Of a stretch of 64,000 nucleotides of DNA, positions 44,709 through 52,962 are shown piece by piece (position 1 is the stretch's first letter; each line of letters begins with the position of its first letter). Position numbers and translations under genes: made by a program. This DNA comes from Ignavibacteriota bacterium (GTDB lineage Bacteria; Bacteroidota; Ignavibacteria; Tepidaquicellales; Tepidaquicellaceae): assembly GCA_016218085.1 (NCBI GenBank), contig JACREY010000017.1, forward strand, positions 1-64,000. The letters run 5' to 3'. Below the pieces are notes generated by a model. That model was not told where the DNA came from, did no database searches, and saw only the letters and a program-made list of their open reading frames with translations.

Positions 44709-45472
44709 AGGTTCATCAGCACTTTCAGCATTTCGTTGTGAATTAATCCGTTTGTGGCAAGTATTTCTTTTTCGTAAATCGAAAATTTTCCGTTTTTAAA
44801 ATCCGTAACTTTTCCGCCTGCTTCGGTCATTATAAGATAGCCTGCCGCAACATCCCACGGATTTAAGTTATATTCCCAGAAGCCGTCGAACCTGCCAAGC
44901 GCAGTCCAGCACAAATCAAGCGCGGCGGAGCCGAGCCTCCTTATAGGAATATCCAGATCTATGAATCTCTTGAATGACTCAACGGGTTTATAAGGACAGT
45001 TTTTCGATACATACGGAAAACCCGTTACCAGCAGTGACTTTCTGAGATTATTTTCTTTTGTTACCGATATTCTTTTTTCGTTCAGGTATGCGCCTTTTCC
45101 TTTTTCGGCATAGAATAGTTCTTCCGACATCGGGTTGTAAACGAGGCCGTAAATTATCTCGCCTTCTTTTTCCACGCCGATTGAAATGCAGCAAATCGGA
45201 ATTCCGTGTGCAAAATTTATTGTGCCGTCTATCGGGTCAATCACCCATTTATATTCCGAATCAGTTTCGAGAGCTCCGATTTCTTCCGATAAAATATTGT
45301 GCTCCGGAAAATCCGCTTTGATAATTTCAATGATTTTTGATTCGGATTTTTTGTCAACTTCGGTTACGATATTAGATATAATATCCTTGCTTTCGATTTT
45401 AAATGTCCCAGCAAAATATTCCTTTATAATCTTGCCTGCTTCGAATGCCGCTTTGTGTAGTGTGTTTTTCAT
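44705..45472 (-). CDS. Inositol-monophosphatase family enzyme
   Basis: A 255-residue Mg-dependent phosphatase of the SuhB/IMPase family. Metal-binding motifs: LSEEIG, WVIDPIDGTINFAHG and NPWDVAAGYLIMTEAGG. The substrate could be inositol-1-phosphate, fructose-bisphosphate or PAP, and is not resolvable by eye. It is the last gene of a leftward cluster with overlapping or almost touching genes (2 bp after the MBL gene). Confidence 0.92.
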   Translation of the reverse strand: MKNTLHKAAFEAGKIIKEYFAGTFKIESKDIISNIVTEVDKKSESKIIEIIKADFPEHNILSEEIGALETDSEYKWVIDPIDGTINFAHGIPICCISIGVEKEGEIIYGLVYNPMSEELFYAEKGKGAYLNEKRISVTKENNLRKSLLVTGFPYVSKNCPYKPVESFKRFIDLDIPIRRLGSAALDLCWTALGRFDGFWEYNLNPWDVAAGYLIMTEAGGKVTDFKNGKFSIYEKEILATNGLIHNEMLKVLMNL

Positions 45473-45474
45473 TA

Positions 45475-46239
45475 TTAAATTTCGATTGTTAATCCGTCAT
45501 ACCCAAGTTCGATATTTTCAGGAAGCTCTGAATTGATTTTGTCGTGCATCATATCGTGGGTTATGTGAGTAAAATATGTTTTCCTTGCTTTTAGTCTTAG
45601 TGCAATTTCCGTTGCCTGTTCGAGATTAAAATGAGTCGGATGCGGAGCACGCCTTAAAGCGTTTAAAATCAATACATCCAGCCCTTCGAGCTTTTCCATT
45701 TCTCTGTCAGGAATTTTGCTTGCATCGGTGATGTATGCTAAATTTCCAATCCTGTATCCGTAAATTTTTATTTTTCCGTGATAGACTTCGACGGGAAGGA
45801 CTTCAATCCCCCTGATTTTAAATGCTTTATTTTCCGTATAGTGAAAATTCACAAGCGGTACAGCCCAGTAGCTTTTCAGTTCTTCGTCGAGAGCATAGCG
45901 GAATGAAATTTTTATTTCATCGAGTGTAAGTTTGTTGCCGTATATATCTATATATTTTCTGTGGCGCTGGTTAATCTGCCTTAAATCATCCATGCCGAGT
46001 ATGTGGTCAACGTGATGATGTGTAAATAAAACCGCATCCAAATCAGAAATATTTGCCCTGAGCATCTGTTGCCTGAAATCGATTGAAGTATCGATTAAGA
46101 TTTTAAGTCCACCGGTTTCAACATAAGCCGAAGCCCTCAGTCTTTTATCTTTGGGATTATCCGAGAGGCAGGTTTCGCACTTGCAGCCGATATTAGGCAC
46201 GCCCTGAGAGGTTCCTGAACCGACTAATATTATTTTCAT
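45475..46239 (-). CDS. PhnP-like MBL-fold metallohydrolase
   Basis: A 254-residue metallo-beta-lactamase-fold hydrolase. It starts LVGSGTSQGVPNIGCKCETC (zinc-binding Cys cluster of PhnP/YcbX-like proteins), then the metal site FTHHHVDHILG, VYHGKIKIYGY and YFTHITHDM. PhnP is a cyclic phosphodiesterase of phosphonate metabolism, but no phn genes are here, and many such proteins have housekeeping roles. It overlaps the upstream 98-residue gene by 4 bp. Confidence 0.9.
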   Translation of the reverse strand: MKIILVGSGTSQGVPNIGCKCETCLSDNPKDKRLRASAYVETGGLKILIDTSIDFRQQMLRANISDLDAVLFTHHHVDHILGMDDLRQINQRHRKYIDIYGNKLTLDEIKISFRYALDEELKSYWAVPLVNFHYTENKAFKIRGIEVLPVEVYHGKIKIYGYRIGNLAYITDASKIPDREMEKLEGLDVLILNALRRAPHPTHFNLEQATEIALRLKARKTYFTHITHDMMHDKINSELPENIELGYDGLTIEI

Positions 46240-46532
46240 TTAACGGACTCTCTCTCTATAATTTCCCTGAGTTCGGGTTTTATGAATATATCCTCGACAC
46301 CGATTTCGGAAAGGTTTTTTGCAAGGAAGTTTATTTTTTTTACGGGTTCGATGTTTCTATTAAGCAAGAATAATTTCTGTTCCCTCAAAAGACAGAAACC
46401 GCCCTTAAAACTTCCTTTCTCAACTCTCACATCATATCCGATACTCTTGTAAACTTCAATCAGCTCGTTTATAATAATTTCCTGTTTTTCGTCAGTCTGC
46501 TTTACTGCAGCTTTTTTTATAACCTTGCTCAT
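46236..46532 (-). CDS. Small conserved hypothetical protein
   Basis: A 98-residue soluble protein: Lys/Glu-rich N-terminus, then strands YDVRVEKGSFKGGFCLLREQ and KLFLLNRNIEPVKKINFLA. No family recognised with a name. It overlaps both neighbours by 4 bp (ATGA junctions), a sign of tight translational coupling with the membrane protein before and the MBL hydrolase after it. Confidence 0.75.
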   Translation of the reverse strand: MSKVIKKAAVKQTDEKQEIIINELIEVYKSIGYDVRVEKGSFKGGFCLLREQKLFLLNRNIEPVKKINFLAKNLSEIGVEDIFIKPELREIIERESVK

Positions 46533-47137
46533 TGATTTTCCTTTGTTATAATATCGAGGTCGTCGTCTTCGTGCATATGATATTTATATGAATATTCTTT
46601 TTCCTTTTTTTTCTCTTCCTCGAGTTGGGTTTTCGTTTTATGAAGAGGCCTGAATACTGCAATTAAGATTATCGTGTAATAGCTGAGCACTGCAATGTAG
46701 GGAACACCTTTCAAGAATCCTATTCTCTCTCCGAAAATTTTCAGAAGCCCGTCGTGATTCGGAGGATTCTGAAGGTAAAGGAGATAGAATTTTATATCGA
46801 GATAGTAAGTATATATTTCTACAGGAACGAAAGCAAAAAACAAAATAGCGCACATCAGAAGCCAGGCGTTTTCCTTAATATTTAATTTGGAACTTTTCAA
46901 AAATACTATTGCGGATAAAAGTACAACAGCATATGATGACATTATAAATAACGATGAAAATGACAACAGCCTGAATATCCAGTTCTCTTCATCGGGCGGA
47001 ATTCCGGTTCGGAAGCTGAATTCGTCGTAATTCAACAAATCATTTCCGATTATTGCCCTGATATTAATTCCCCCAAGCCAAAAAATTGCGGATACTATTA
47101 ATAAAAACAGCCAGAATTTCGCAGTTTTACTCAACAA
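46529..47137 (-). CDS. Four-helix membrane protein, unknown
   Basis: A 202-residue inner-membrane protein with four transmembrane segments (about residues 7-27, 57-80, 93-112 and 147-165) and a charged cytoplasmic tail with His and Asp clusters (KYHMHEDDDLD). I do not recognise the family. It is the first gene of the four-gene leftward cluster ending in the IMPase gene. Confidence 0.7.
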   Translation of the reverse strand: MLSKTAKFWLFLLIVSAIFWLGGINIRAIIGNDLLNYDEFSFRTGIPPDEENWIFRLLSFSSLFIMSSYAVVLLSAIVFLKSSKLNIKENAWLLMCAILFFAFVPVEIYTYYLDIKFYLLYLQNPPNHDGLLKIFGERIGFLKGVPYIAVLSYYTIILIAVFRPLHKTKTQLEEEKKKEKEYSYKYHMHEDDDLDIITKENQ

Positions 47138-47310
47138 TATTAAATTAGTTATTTAAAAACAAAATTATCTAATTAGAAAGAGAAATTCAATTTAATTAGA
47201 ATGGATAGTGATTTTATGAAAATTTTCGAATTAAGATAAATATCTAACTTTTTAAAAAAATTTATTGTTATTATTTTTAACAAATAAACCACTAAATGTA
47301 AAAAAACCAT

Positions 47311-48393
47311 ATGATTACAGAAAAGCAAATACTGGATGTTCTTGGAAAAATAAAAGAACCGGTTTTAAACAAAGACTTTGTAACGCTTGATTTTATAAAA
47401 AGATTATCATTAAACGGGAATAATCTTCAGATAACGCTCGGTATTACCGATGTAGAATACAATGATTTTCCCGGGTTAAAAAATTCAATACTCTGGCATT
47501 TCAAAGAAGCATATCCCGAACTCGAAGTTTCGAGAGTTGATTTCATACTCGGAGTTGTAAATCACGCAGATAAGCAAAAAGACAAGCTGATGCCCGGAGT
47601 GAAAAACACAATTGCGGTCGCCTCAGGAAAAGGCGGCGTGGGCAAATCCACAGTTGCCGCAAACCTTGCCGCTTCGCTTGCATTGCAGGGAGCGAAAGTC
47701 GGACTCATCGACGCGGATATTTACGGACCTTCGATACCGCTTATGTTCGGAGTGAATGAAAGGCCAAAAGTAATCGGCTCGAACGGAAAAAATAAATTAA
47801 TGCCAGTTACCAAATACGATATTAAACTAATGTCAATCGGATTCCTGATGGAAGATAATACCGCAGTCGTATGGCGCGGACCAATGGCTTCCAGCGCGCT
47901 GAAACAGTTTATGACTGAAGTGCAGTGGGAAAATCTTGATTATCTCGTATTCGATATGCCTCCCGGAACGGGCGATATACAGCTCACGCTTAGCCAGACT
48001 ATTCCGCTAACGGGAGCGGTTATCGTTTCCACTCCCCAGGATATATCACTCGCAGATGCGAGAAAAGGATATTTAATGTTTGAAAAAGTAAACGTGCCCA
48101 CACTCGGATTCATAGAAAATATGAGCTACTATATGAACGCAGAAGGCGAAAAGGATTATATATTCGGACAGGGCGGCGGAAAAAAATTAAGTGAGGAATA
48201 CAAAACCGCACTGCTCGGTGAAATTCCGATTGTCACAAAAATCCGCGAAGCCGGAGACAAGGGAAAGCCGATAGTGATAGACAGTCCCGATTCTGAAGTA
48301 TCGCAGATTTACAAAAGCATTGCAAGGAATTTAATAGTGGAAATAAATAAGAAAAATCTACTTGCACCGCAGGCACCGGAGATAATTATTTAA
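47311..48393 (+). CDS. Mrp/NBP35-type Fe-S carrier ATPase
   Basis: A 360-residue ATPase of Fe-S cluster carriage. The N-terminal MIP18/DUF59 domain (about 1-85) is followed by the deviant Walker A ASGKGGVGKST (about residue 104), DADIYGPSIP, VFDMPPGTGDIQLTLSQ and VSTPQDISLADARKG. The CxxC that binds the bridging Fe-S cluster in many Mrp/ApbC proteins is absent: the site reads ENMSYYMNAEGEKDYIFG. As I recall this is usual for Bacteroidota Mrp proteins. Its own terminator follows at 48441. Confidence 0.92.
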   Translation: MITEKQILDVLGKIKEPVLNKDFVTLDFIKRLSLNGNNLQITLGITDVEYNDFPGLKNSILWHFKEAYPELEVSRVDFILGVVNHADKQKDKLMPGVKNTIAVASGKGGVGKSTVAANLAASLALQGAKVGLIDADIYGPSIPLMFGVNERPKVIGSNGKNKLMPVTKYDIKLMSIGFLMEDNTAVVWRGPMASSALKQFMTEVQWENLDYLVFDMPPGTGDIQLTLSQTIPLTGAVIVSTPQDISLADARKGYLMFEKVNVPTLGFIENMSYYMNAEGEKDYIFGQGGGKKLSEEYKTALLGEIPIVTKIREAGDKGKPIVIDSPDSEVSQIYKSIARNLIVEINKKNLLAPQAPEIII

Positions 48394-48400
48394 TTCGTAA

Positions 48401-48428
48401 TCCGCCACGGCGGACGCAAAGAGCGCGG
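48401..48428. repeat. CCGCCACGGCGG-GCAAAGAGCGCG repeat
   Basis: A perfect 12-bp palindrome CCGCCACGGCGG variant followed by ACGCAAAGAGCGCGG. An inverted, diverged copy lies near 59852-59880. The palindrome core also occurs in the mosaic clusters and inside murB. Confidence 0.65.
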
Positions 48429-48440
48429 ATTTGTAATAAA

Positions 48441-48475
48441 AAGCCATTCTGATTTTTCAGGATGGCTTTTTTTAT
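48441..48475 (+). terminator. Rho-independent terminator
   Basis: AAGCCATTCTGA pairs with TCAGGATGGCTT (one internal mismatch) around TTT, followed by TTTTTATTTATT. It ends mrp. Confidence 0.8.
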
Positions 48476-48547
48476 TTATTTCTTTTGTGTTATTAATTTA
48501 GAATTCATAATTTGCGCTTTTAGCATCCCGACTTGTCGGGATAAAAC

Positions 48548-49642
48548 TCAAATCACTTCCGGTTCTCTGATTAACTTCACTCTGAATTTTTCAAATACTT
48601 TTTCCTGTATTTCCTTCGCAAGTTTCAGTAAATCTGCAGTTGTTCCTCCGCGATTGACCAATGCAAGCGAATGTTTAGCTGAAATGCCCGCGCCGTTTTT
48701 TGTGTATCCTTTTTTGAAACCTGCATTTTCAATCAGCCACGCCGCAGATAGCTTAACACCATCTGATGTTTTATAAAAAGGAATAGAATGCTTTTCACTA
48801 TTTTCCGTTTTTGCGTTGTTTGCACCTGCCACGGCGGGCCATTTTCCGTTTTCAATCTGTTCATAGAAATTTTGGAATTCCGTTTCCGAAAGAACGAGAT
48901 TTACAAAAAAACTTCCGCAGGAAACAGAATCGGGTTCGGATTCATCCACAACCATTGCTTTCTTTTTTCTGAGTTCGATTACAACATTGCGGACAATTGA
49001 AAGCGATAAATCGCTTTTATATTTTTCGTTTAATTTCTTTTCGAGTTCGGGATATTTAATTTCGGGATTGCCGTCTTTTTTCAATTTGAATAAAACTTCG
49101 GTAACGATATATTTTTCTTTGTCTATGTTTTTGAACCTGCTGGTCCTGTATCCGAAAAGGCAGTCTTCGTTTGCAAACATAACAGACTTGCAGGTTTTTC
49201 TGTCCAAAGCTTTTACAAATATTATTGTGTCTTTAACCTCCTGCCCGTAGGCTCCGATATTCTGAATCGGAGAAGCTCCTGCGCTGCCGGGAATGCCCGA
49301 CAGGCACTCGACTCCTGAGTATTTATTTTCGACGCAGTACTTTACAAAATCGTCCCATTCTTCTCCTGCTGACACTTTAATAATCACATTATCCTTGAAA
49401 TCATTATGAAGTTCGATTCCCTTCATTCCCGTTTTAATCACGAGTCCGTCGAATCCGCTATCGGAAAAAACTGTATTGCTTCCGCCGCCGAGAATGTGAG
49501 TCTTCAGTTGCTTTTCATCGGCAAGCTTCAGGCAATCGACGAGTTCTTTTTCAGTTTTACATTCGCAGAAATATTTTGCAGTACCGCCGAGCTTAATCGT
49601 GGTATAATTTGCGAGAATAACATTTTCTTTAAAATTGTGCAT
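48548..49642 (-). CDS. murB: UDP-N-acetylmuramate dehydrogenase (MurB)
   Basis: FAD enzyme reducing UDP-GlcNAc-enolpyruvate to UDP-MurNAc. It is 364 residues from the ATG at 49642 (a TTG at 49660 is less likely). Motifs: TTIKLGGTAKYF, ILGGGSNTVFSD, SGIPGSAGASPIQNIGAYGQE, FGYRTSRFK, CGSFFVNL (catalytic Ser) and IREPEV (catalytic Glu), so it is of type I with the YRTSRF motif. Between the FFVN strand and KLSAAWLIENAG there is an extra stretch (about GKWPAVAGANNAKTENSEKH) compared with relatives. At DNA level it holds a CCTGCCACGGCGGG palindrome flanked by 12-bp direct repeats, suggesting a repeat insertion in the gene. Confidence 0.95.
   Translation of the reverse strand: MHNFKENVILANYTTIKLGGTAKYFCECKTEKELVDCLKLADEKQLKTHILGGGSNTVFSDSGFDGLVIKTGMKGIELHNDFKDNVIIKVSAGEEWDDFVKYCVENKYSGVECLSGIPGSAGASPIQNIGAYGQEVKDTIIFVKALDRKTCKSVMFANEDCLFGYRTSRFKNIDKEKYIVTEVLFKLKKDGNPEIKYPELEKKLNEKYKSDLSLSIVRNVVIELRKKKAMVVDESEPDSVSCGSFFVNLVLSETEFQNFYEQIENGKWPAVAGANNAKTENSEKHSIPFYKTSDGVKLSAAWLIENAGFKKGYTKNGAGISAKHSLALVNRGGTTADLLKLAKEIQEKVFEKFRVKLIREPEVI
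48800..48852. repeat. Repeat element inside murB
   Basis: ATTTTCCGTTTT occurs at 48800-48811 and again at 48841-48852, flanking a 29-bp stretch with CCTGCCACGGCGGG, the palindrome of the intergenic repeats. The two direct copies are in different reading frames, so a simple in-frame insertion does not explain it without a compensating change. Confidence 0.5.
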
Positions 49643-49811
49643 ATATCGTAAAATAATCAAATCAAATGACTCTAAAAAGATAAACTTAGCTCTCTTTCGG
49701 CTACTACTTTGTGCAATTCTGCGAAAAAATATTTTACAAATTTTGTTCTTATAAAAAATACAAATTTCCTATATATTGAAAAAAACATTTTCAACTATTT
49801 AATAATTATTT

Positions 49812-50774
49812 ATGGCAGACACAAAAGAATTAACAAATGCATCACACAAAGCCCTGAAAGATTACATGGGTCTTAAGCCCGAAGAAACTCTTCTCATTAT
49901 AACAGACGAAACAGAAAGGGAAATTGCTTATTCACTTCTCGAAGAAGGAAAGAAACTTTGCAAGGAAGCATTCCTTGTCGAGATGAAATCACGCGAAATA
50001 AACGGACAGGAGCCGCCCCAGCAGATAGCAGACCTGATGAAAACGGTTGACGTTGTTATCTGTCCGACACAAAAATCGCTTACCCATACGGATGCAAGGC
50101 GCGAAGCAGTAACATACGGCGTACGCGTAGCTACAATGCCCGGAATAAAGGTGGAAACGATGGTGCGCTGCCTGAACGCAGATGCTGACAAGGTAATAGA
50201 GCTTACAAAGAAAATTGCAGAAGCATTGAGAAAAACATCCGAAATAAAAGTTGTAACGGAAAAAGGAACGAATATTACAATGCCTATGAAGGACAGGAGT
50301 GTGCTCGAGAGCACAGGAGTTTTAAGGGTAAGGGGTGAAAGCGGTAACCTTCCTTCGGGAGAGGTTTATCTTGCACCTTGGGAAGACAAGTCAAACGGAA
50401 CAATAGTTATTGACGGTTCGATGGCCGGAATAGGAATGCTGTCCGAACCGATTAAAGTTGAAGTGCTAAACGGCTATGCAGAAAAAATCACCGGCGGAAA
50501 AGATGCGGAAAAGCTCAATGCAATGCTGGATAAAGCAGGCCGTGAAGCAAGAGCGGTAGCCGAATTCGGAATAGGCACGAATTACAAAGCTGAGTTAATC
50601 GGCGAAATACTCGAAGATGAAAAAGTTTACGGCACGATTCATATTGCCTTCGGAAACAATAAATCGATGGGCGGAATAATCTCGGTTGGAAGCCACCTTG
50701 ACGGACTTATCAAACAGCCCGATGTCTATTTCGACGGCAAGCCGGTTATGGAAAAAGGAAAACTCCTGCTGTAA
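49812..50774 (+). CDS. M29-type aminopeptidase
   Basis: A 320-residue metallo-aminopeptidase related to thermophilic aminopeptidase T (COG2309). It has VVICPTQKSLTHTDAR, GNLPSGEVYLAP (metal Glu), AEFGIGTN (Glu) and GTIHIAFGNNKSMGG (His), and an Asp near the end in QPDVYFDG. It is shorter than the classic 400-residue M29 enzymes, as in the widespread short form. It would trim peptides in the cytoplasm. It is followed 80 bp on by another peptidase gene (pepP), an apparent peptide-degradation pair. Confidence 0.88.
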   Translation: MADTKELTNASHKALKDYMGLKPEETLLIITDETEREIAYSLLEEGKKLCKEAFLVEMKSREINGQEPPQQIADLMKTVDVVICPTQKSLTHTDARREAVTYGVRVATMPGIKVETMVRCLNADADKVIELTKKIAEALRKTSEIKVVTEKGTNITMPMKDRSVLESTGVLRVRGESGNLPSGEVYLAPWEDKSNGTIVIDGSMAGIGMLSEPIKVEVLNGYAEKITGGKDAEKLNAMLDKAGREARAVAEFGIGTNYKAELIGEILEDEKVYGTIHIAFGNNKSMGGIISVGSHLDGLIKQPDVYFDGKPVMEKGKLLL

Positions 50775-50854
50775 CTTATTTATTAGTATCAAATATTACA
50801 GGAAATTGCTAAATTTCGGAATTGAAAAAAAATCAATAAATTAAATTCAAATAT

Positions 50855-52144
50855 ATGAAACAGGTAAAAATCGACAGCAAGCTTTTTATCGAGAACAGAA
50901 AAAAGCTTGTGAAACAATTAAAACCGAATTCGATGGTCGTTGTTCAGGCAAATGATGTTATGCCGACCAATGCTGACGGCACAATGTTCTTCAAACAAAA
51001 TTCGGATTTATTCTGGCTCACAGGTGTAAACCAGGAAGAATCGATTCTTGTACTGTATCCCGATGCACCAGACCCGGCTTTCAGGGAAGTTCTCTTTCTT
51101 ACCGAAACAAGCCCGCTCATCGAAGTCTGGTACGGCAGGAAACTCTCGAAAAGCGAAGCAACCGAAGTGACAGGAATACAGAATATCGTGTGGCTCTCTA
51201 ATTTCAACCAGATTTTCAGAAACCTCGTGACAGATGCTGATAATATTTATGTAAATACAAACGAGCACAAACGTGCAGATGTAATTGTGCAGTCGAAAAG
51301 CTTCAAGTTCATTGACTGGTGTAAAGAAAATTATCCGCTTCATAACTACTGCAGACTTGCTCCGGTAATAAACAGACTGAGAATGATAAAATCCCCTCAG
51401 GAAATTGAATTAATGCAAAAAGCTTGCGACCTTACGGAGAAAGCATTCCGCCGCGTTCTGAAATTCGTGAAACCCGGTGTAATGGAATACGAAATTCAGG
51501 CGGAATTTGCACACGAATTCCTTCGCAACGGTTCAACTTTTGCCGATTACTATCCGATAATTGCATCAGGTCCCGGGGCTTGCGTTCTCCACTACATTAA
51601 AAATGATGAGCCGTGCAAAGACGGAGACCTGATATTGATCGATACAGGCGCTTCATATTCAAACTACAATGCAGATATGACCCGCTGCATTCCCGTAAAC
51701 GGAAAATTCACAAAAAGGCAGAAACAGGTTTATAATGCGTGCTTAAGGGTTATGAAAAATACAATTGCATTGGTGAAAAAAGGCGGCATCTGGAAGGAAA
51801 TCCAGAAAGCAACCGAAATGGATATGGAAAAAGAACTAATCGGACTTAAACTGCTCAAGCTCCGCGACATCAAGAATCAGGACCCTGCCTGGCCGGCATT
51901 CAAGAAGTATTTTATGCATAATGTATCTCACTTCCTCGGACTGGATGTGCACGATGTCGGTTACTTCCAGACTCCATATAAGCCCGGAATGGTATTCACT
52001 GTTGAGCCGGGTATTTATATTCAGGAAGAAGGAATAGGAATCAGACTCGAAAATAATATAGTAGTGAAGGAAAACGGAAACTTCGACCTGATGAGAAATA
52101 TCCCCCTCGAAATAGAGGAAATCGAAGAAATAATGAACAGCTAA
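50855..52144 (+). CDS. pepP: Xaa-Pro aminopeptidase (M24B)
   Basis: A 429-residue aminopeptidase P releasing N-terminal residues next to proline. The N-terminal creatinase-like domain (about 1-165, with FKQNSDLFWLTGVNQEE) is followed by the pita-bread catalytic domain. Its five metal ligands are visible in LILIDTGASYSNYNADMTR (two Asp), HNVSHFLGLDVHDVG (His), TVEPGIYI (Glu) and GIRLENNIVV (Glu). ATG start. A strong terminator follows. Confidence 0.95.
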   Translation: MKQVKIDSKLFIENRKKLVKQLKPNSMVVVQANDVMPTNADGTMFFKQNSDLFWLTGVNQEESILVLYPDAPDPAFREVLFLTETSPLIEVWYGRKLSKSEATEVTGIQNIVWLSNFNQIFRNLVTDADNIYVNTNEHKRADVIVQSKSFKFIDWCKENYPLHNYCRLAPVINRLRMIKSPQEIELMQKACDLTEKAFRRVLKFVKPGVMEYEIQAEFAHEFLRNGSTFADYYPIIASGPGACVLHYIKNDEPCKDGDLILIDTGASYSNYNADMTRCIPVNGKFTKRQKQVYNACLRVMKNTIALVKKGGIWKEIQKATEMDMEKELIGLKLLKLRDIKNQDPAWPAFKKYFMHNVSHFLGLDVHDVGYFQTPYKPGMVFTVEPGIYIQEEGIGIRLENNIVVKENGNFDLMRNIPLEIEEIEEIMNS

Positions 52145-52157
52145 TATTTTTTTTGAA

Positions 52158-52188
52158 GGCGGTAAAGATTTTTACCGCCGTTTTTTTT
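52158..52188 (+). terminator. Strong rho-independent terminator
   Basis: Perfect 9-bp stem GGCGGTAAA (52158-52166) and 52171-52179 around GATT, followed by G and eight T. It ends pepP. Confidence 0.9.
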
Positions 52189-52241
52189 ATGAAACAAGCG
52201 GAACCGGAAAACGTATTTATAAGTAAATAAATTATACGATT

Positions 52242-52478
52242 ATGAATAATAAAAGCAATATTATACTGATTTTAATCGGAACATTGCTTTCTGCGCATCT
52301 TCCGTTTGTTAAGGTCTTCACTTTTTTTATTCCGCATTTTTCATTTTTCGGGCATCATCATCACTTTATCGACGGTCCTTCGGGATTTACTTCTTTCGTG
52401 GGATTGATTTTAATTGGGCTGGGACTTTATAATATCTATAAGGAAAACAAAGTAAAAAGCAACAGCGAAACAAAATAA
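52242..52478 (+). CDS. Small His-rich membrane protein
   Basis: A 78-residue protein with two hydrophobic segments (about 8-28 and 48-66) and a loop with GHHHHFIDGPSGF. No family is recognised. Four adjacent histidines between two membrane segments could bind metal but nothing else supports it. It is 10 bp ahead of the next gene, probably one unit. Confidence 0.6.
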   Translation: MNNKSNIILILIGTLLSAHLPFVKVFTFFIPHFSFFGHHHHFIDGPSGFTSFVGLILIGLGLYNIYKENKVKSNSETK

Positions 52479-52488
52479 CAATTTTCAC

Positions 52489-52962
52489 ATGAAAAAATTT
52501 CTTCTCTTCTCACTCCTAACAGCAATTGCTTTTTTATTTTCTGTAAAATCTTATGCACAGATTCCCCAGGGAATATATAAAATTATCGGAGTCTGGGAAA
52601 CGGTTTCTGAAGGCATGACAAATTACGAGCGCTGGTATATCAATCCCGACAGCTCTCTAAGCGGATTCGATTTTGTAATCGGCTCGAAGGGCGATACCGC
52701 TGTTTTCGAAAAATTGGAAATTCTAAAAAAAGGTGAAAATGTATATTACGTTGCTACCGTGGAAGGACAAAACGGCGGCAAGGCAATTTATTTTCAAATG
52801 ATTGAATGGACAAGGAATGTATTCGTATTCGAAAACAAAGAGCACGATTTCCCGCAGAGAATAATGTATTACATTAAAAACGACAATCAGTTCAATGCAG
52901 TGATAGAAGGACCCGACAAGGATAAAATAAAATCAATTGAGTTTATTTTTTTCAGAAAATAA
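52489..52962 (+). CDS. Exported DUF6265-like protein
   Basis: A 157-residue protein with signal peptide (residues 1-23, ends KSYAQ) and a lipocalin-like small beta domain: GVWETVSEGMTNYERWY, FEKLEILKKGENVYYVATVE, VFVFENKEHDFPQRIMYYI. The NKEHDFPQRI motif is what I associate with DUF6265 proteins, exported and of unknown function. The stop abuts the stop of the convergent PhzF gene with no gap (TAATTA). Confidence 0.75.
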   Translation: MKKFLLFSLLTAIAFLFSVKSYAQIPQGIYKIIGVWETVSEGMTNYERWYINPDSSLSGFDFVIGSKGDTAVFEKLEILKKGENVYYVATVEGQNGGKAIYFQMIEWTRNVFVFENKEHDFPQRIMYYIKNDNQFNAVIEGPDKDKIKSIEFIFFRK

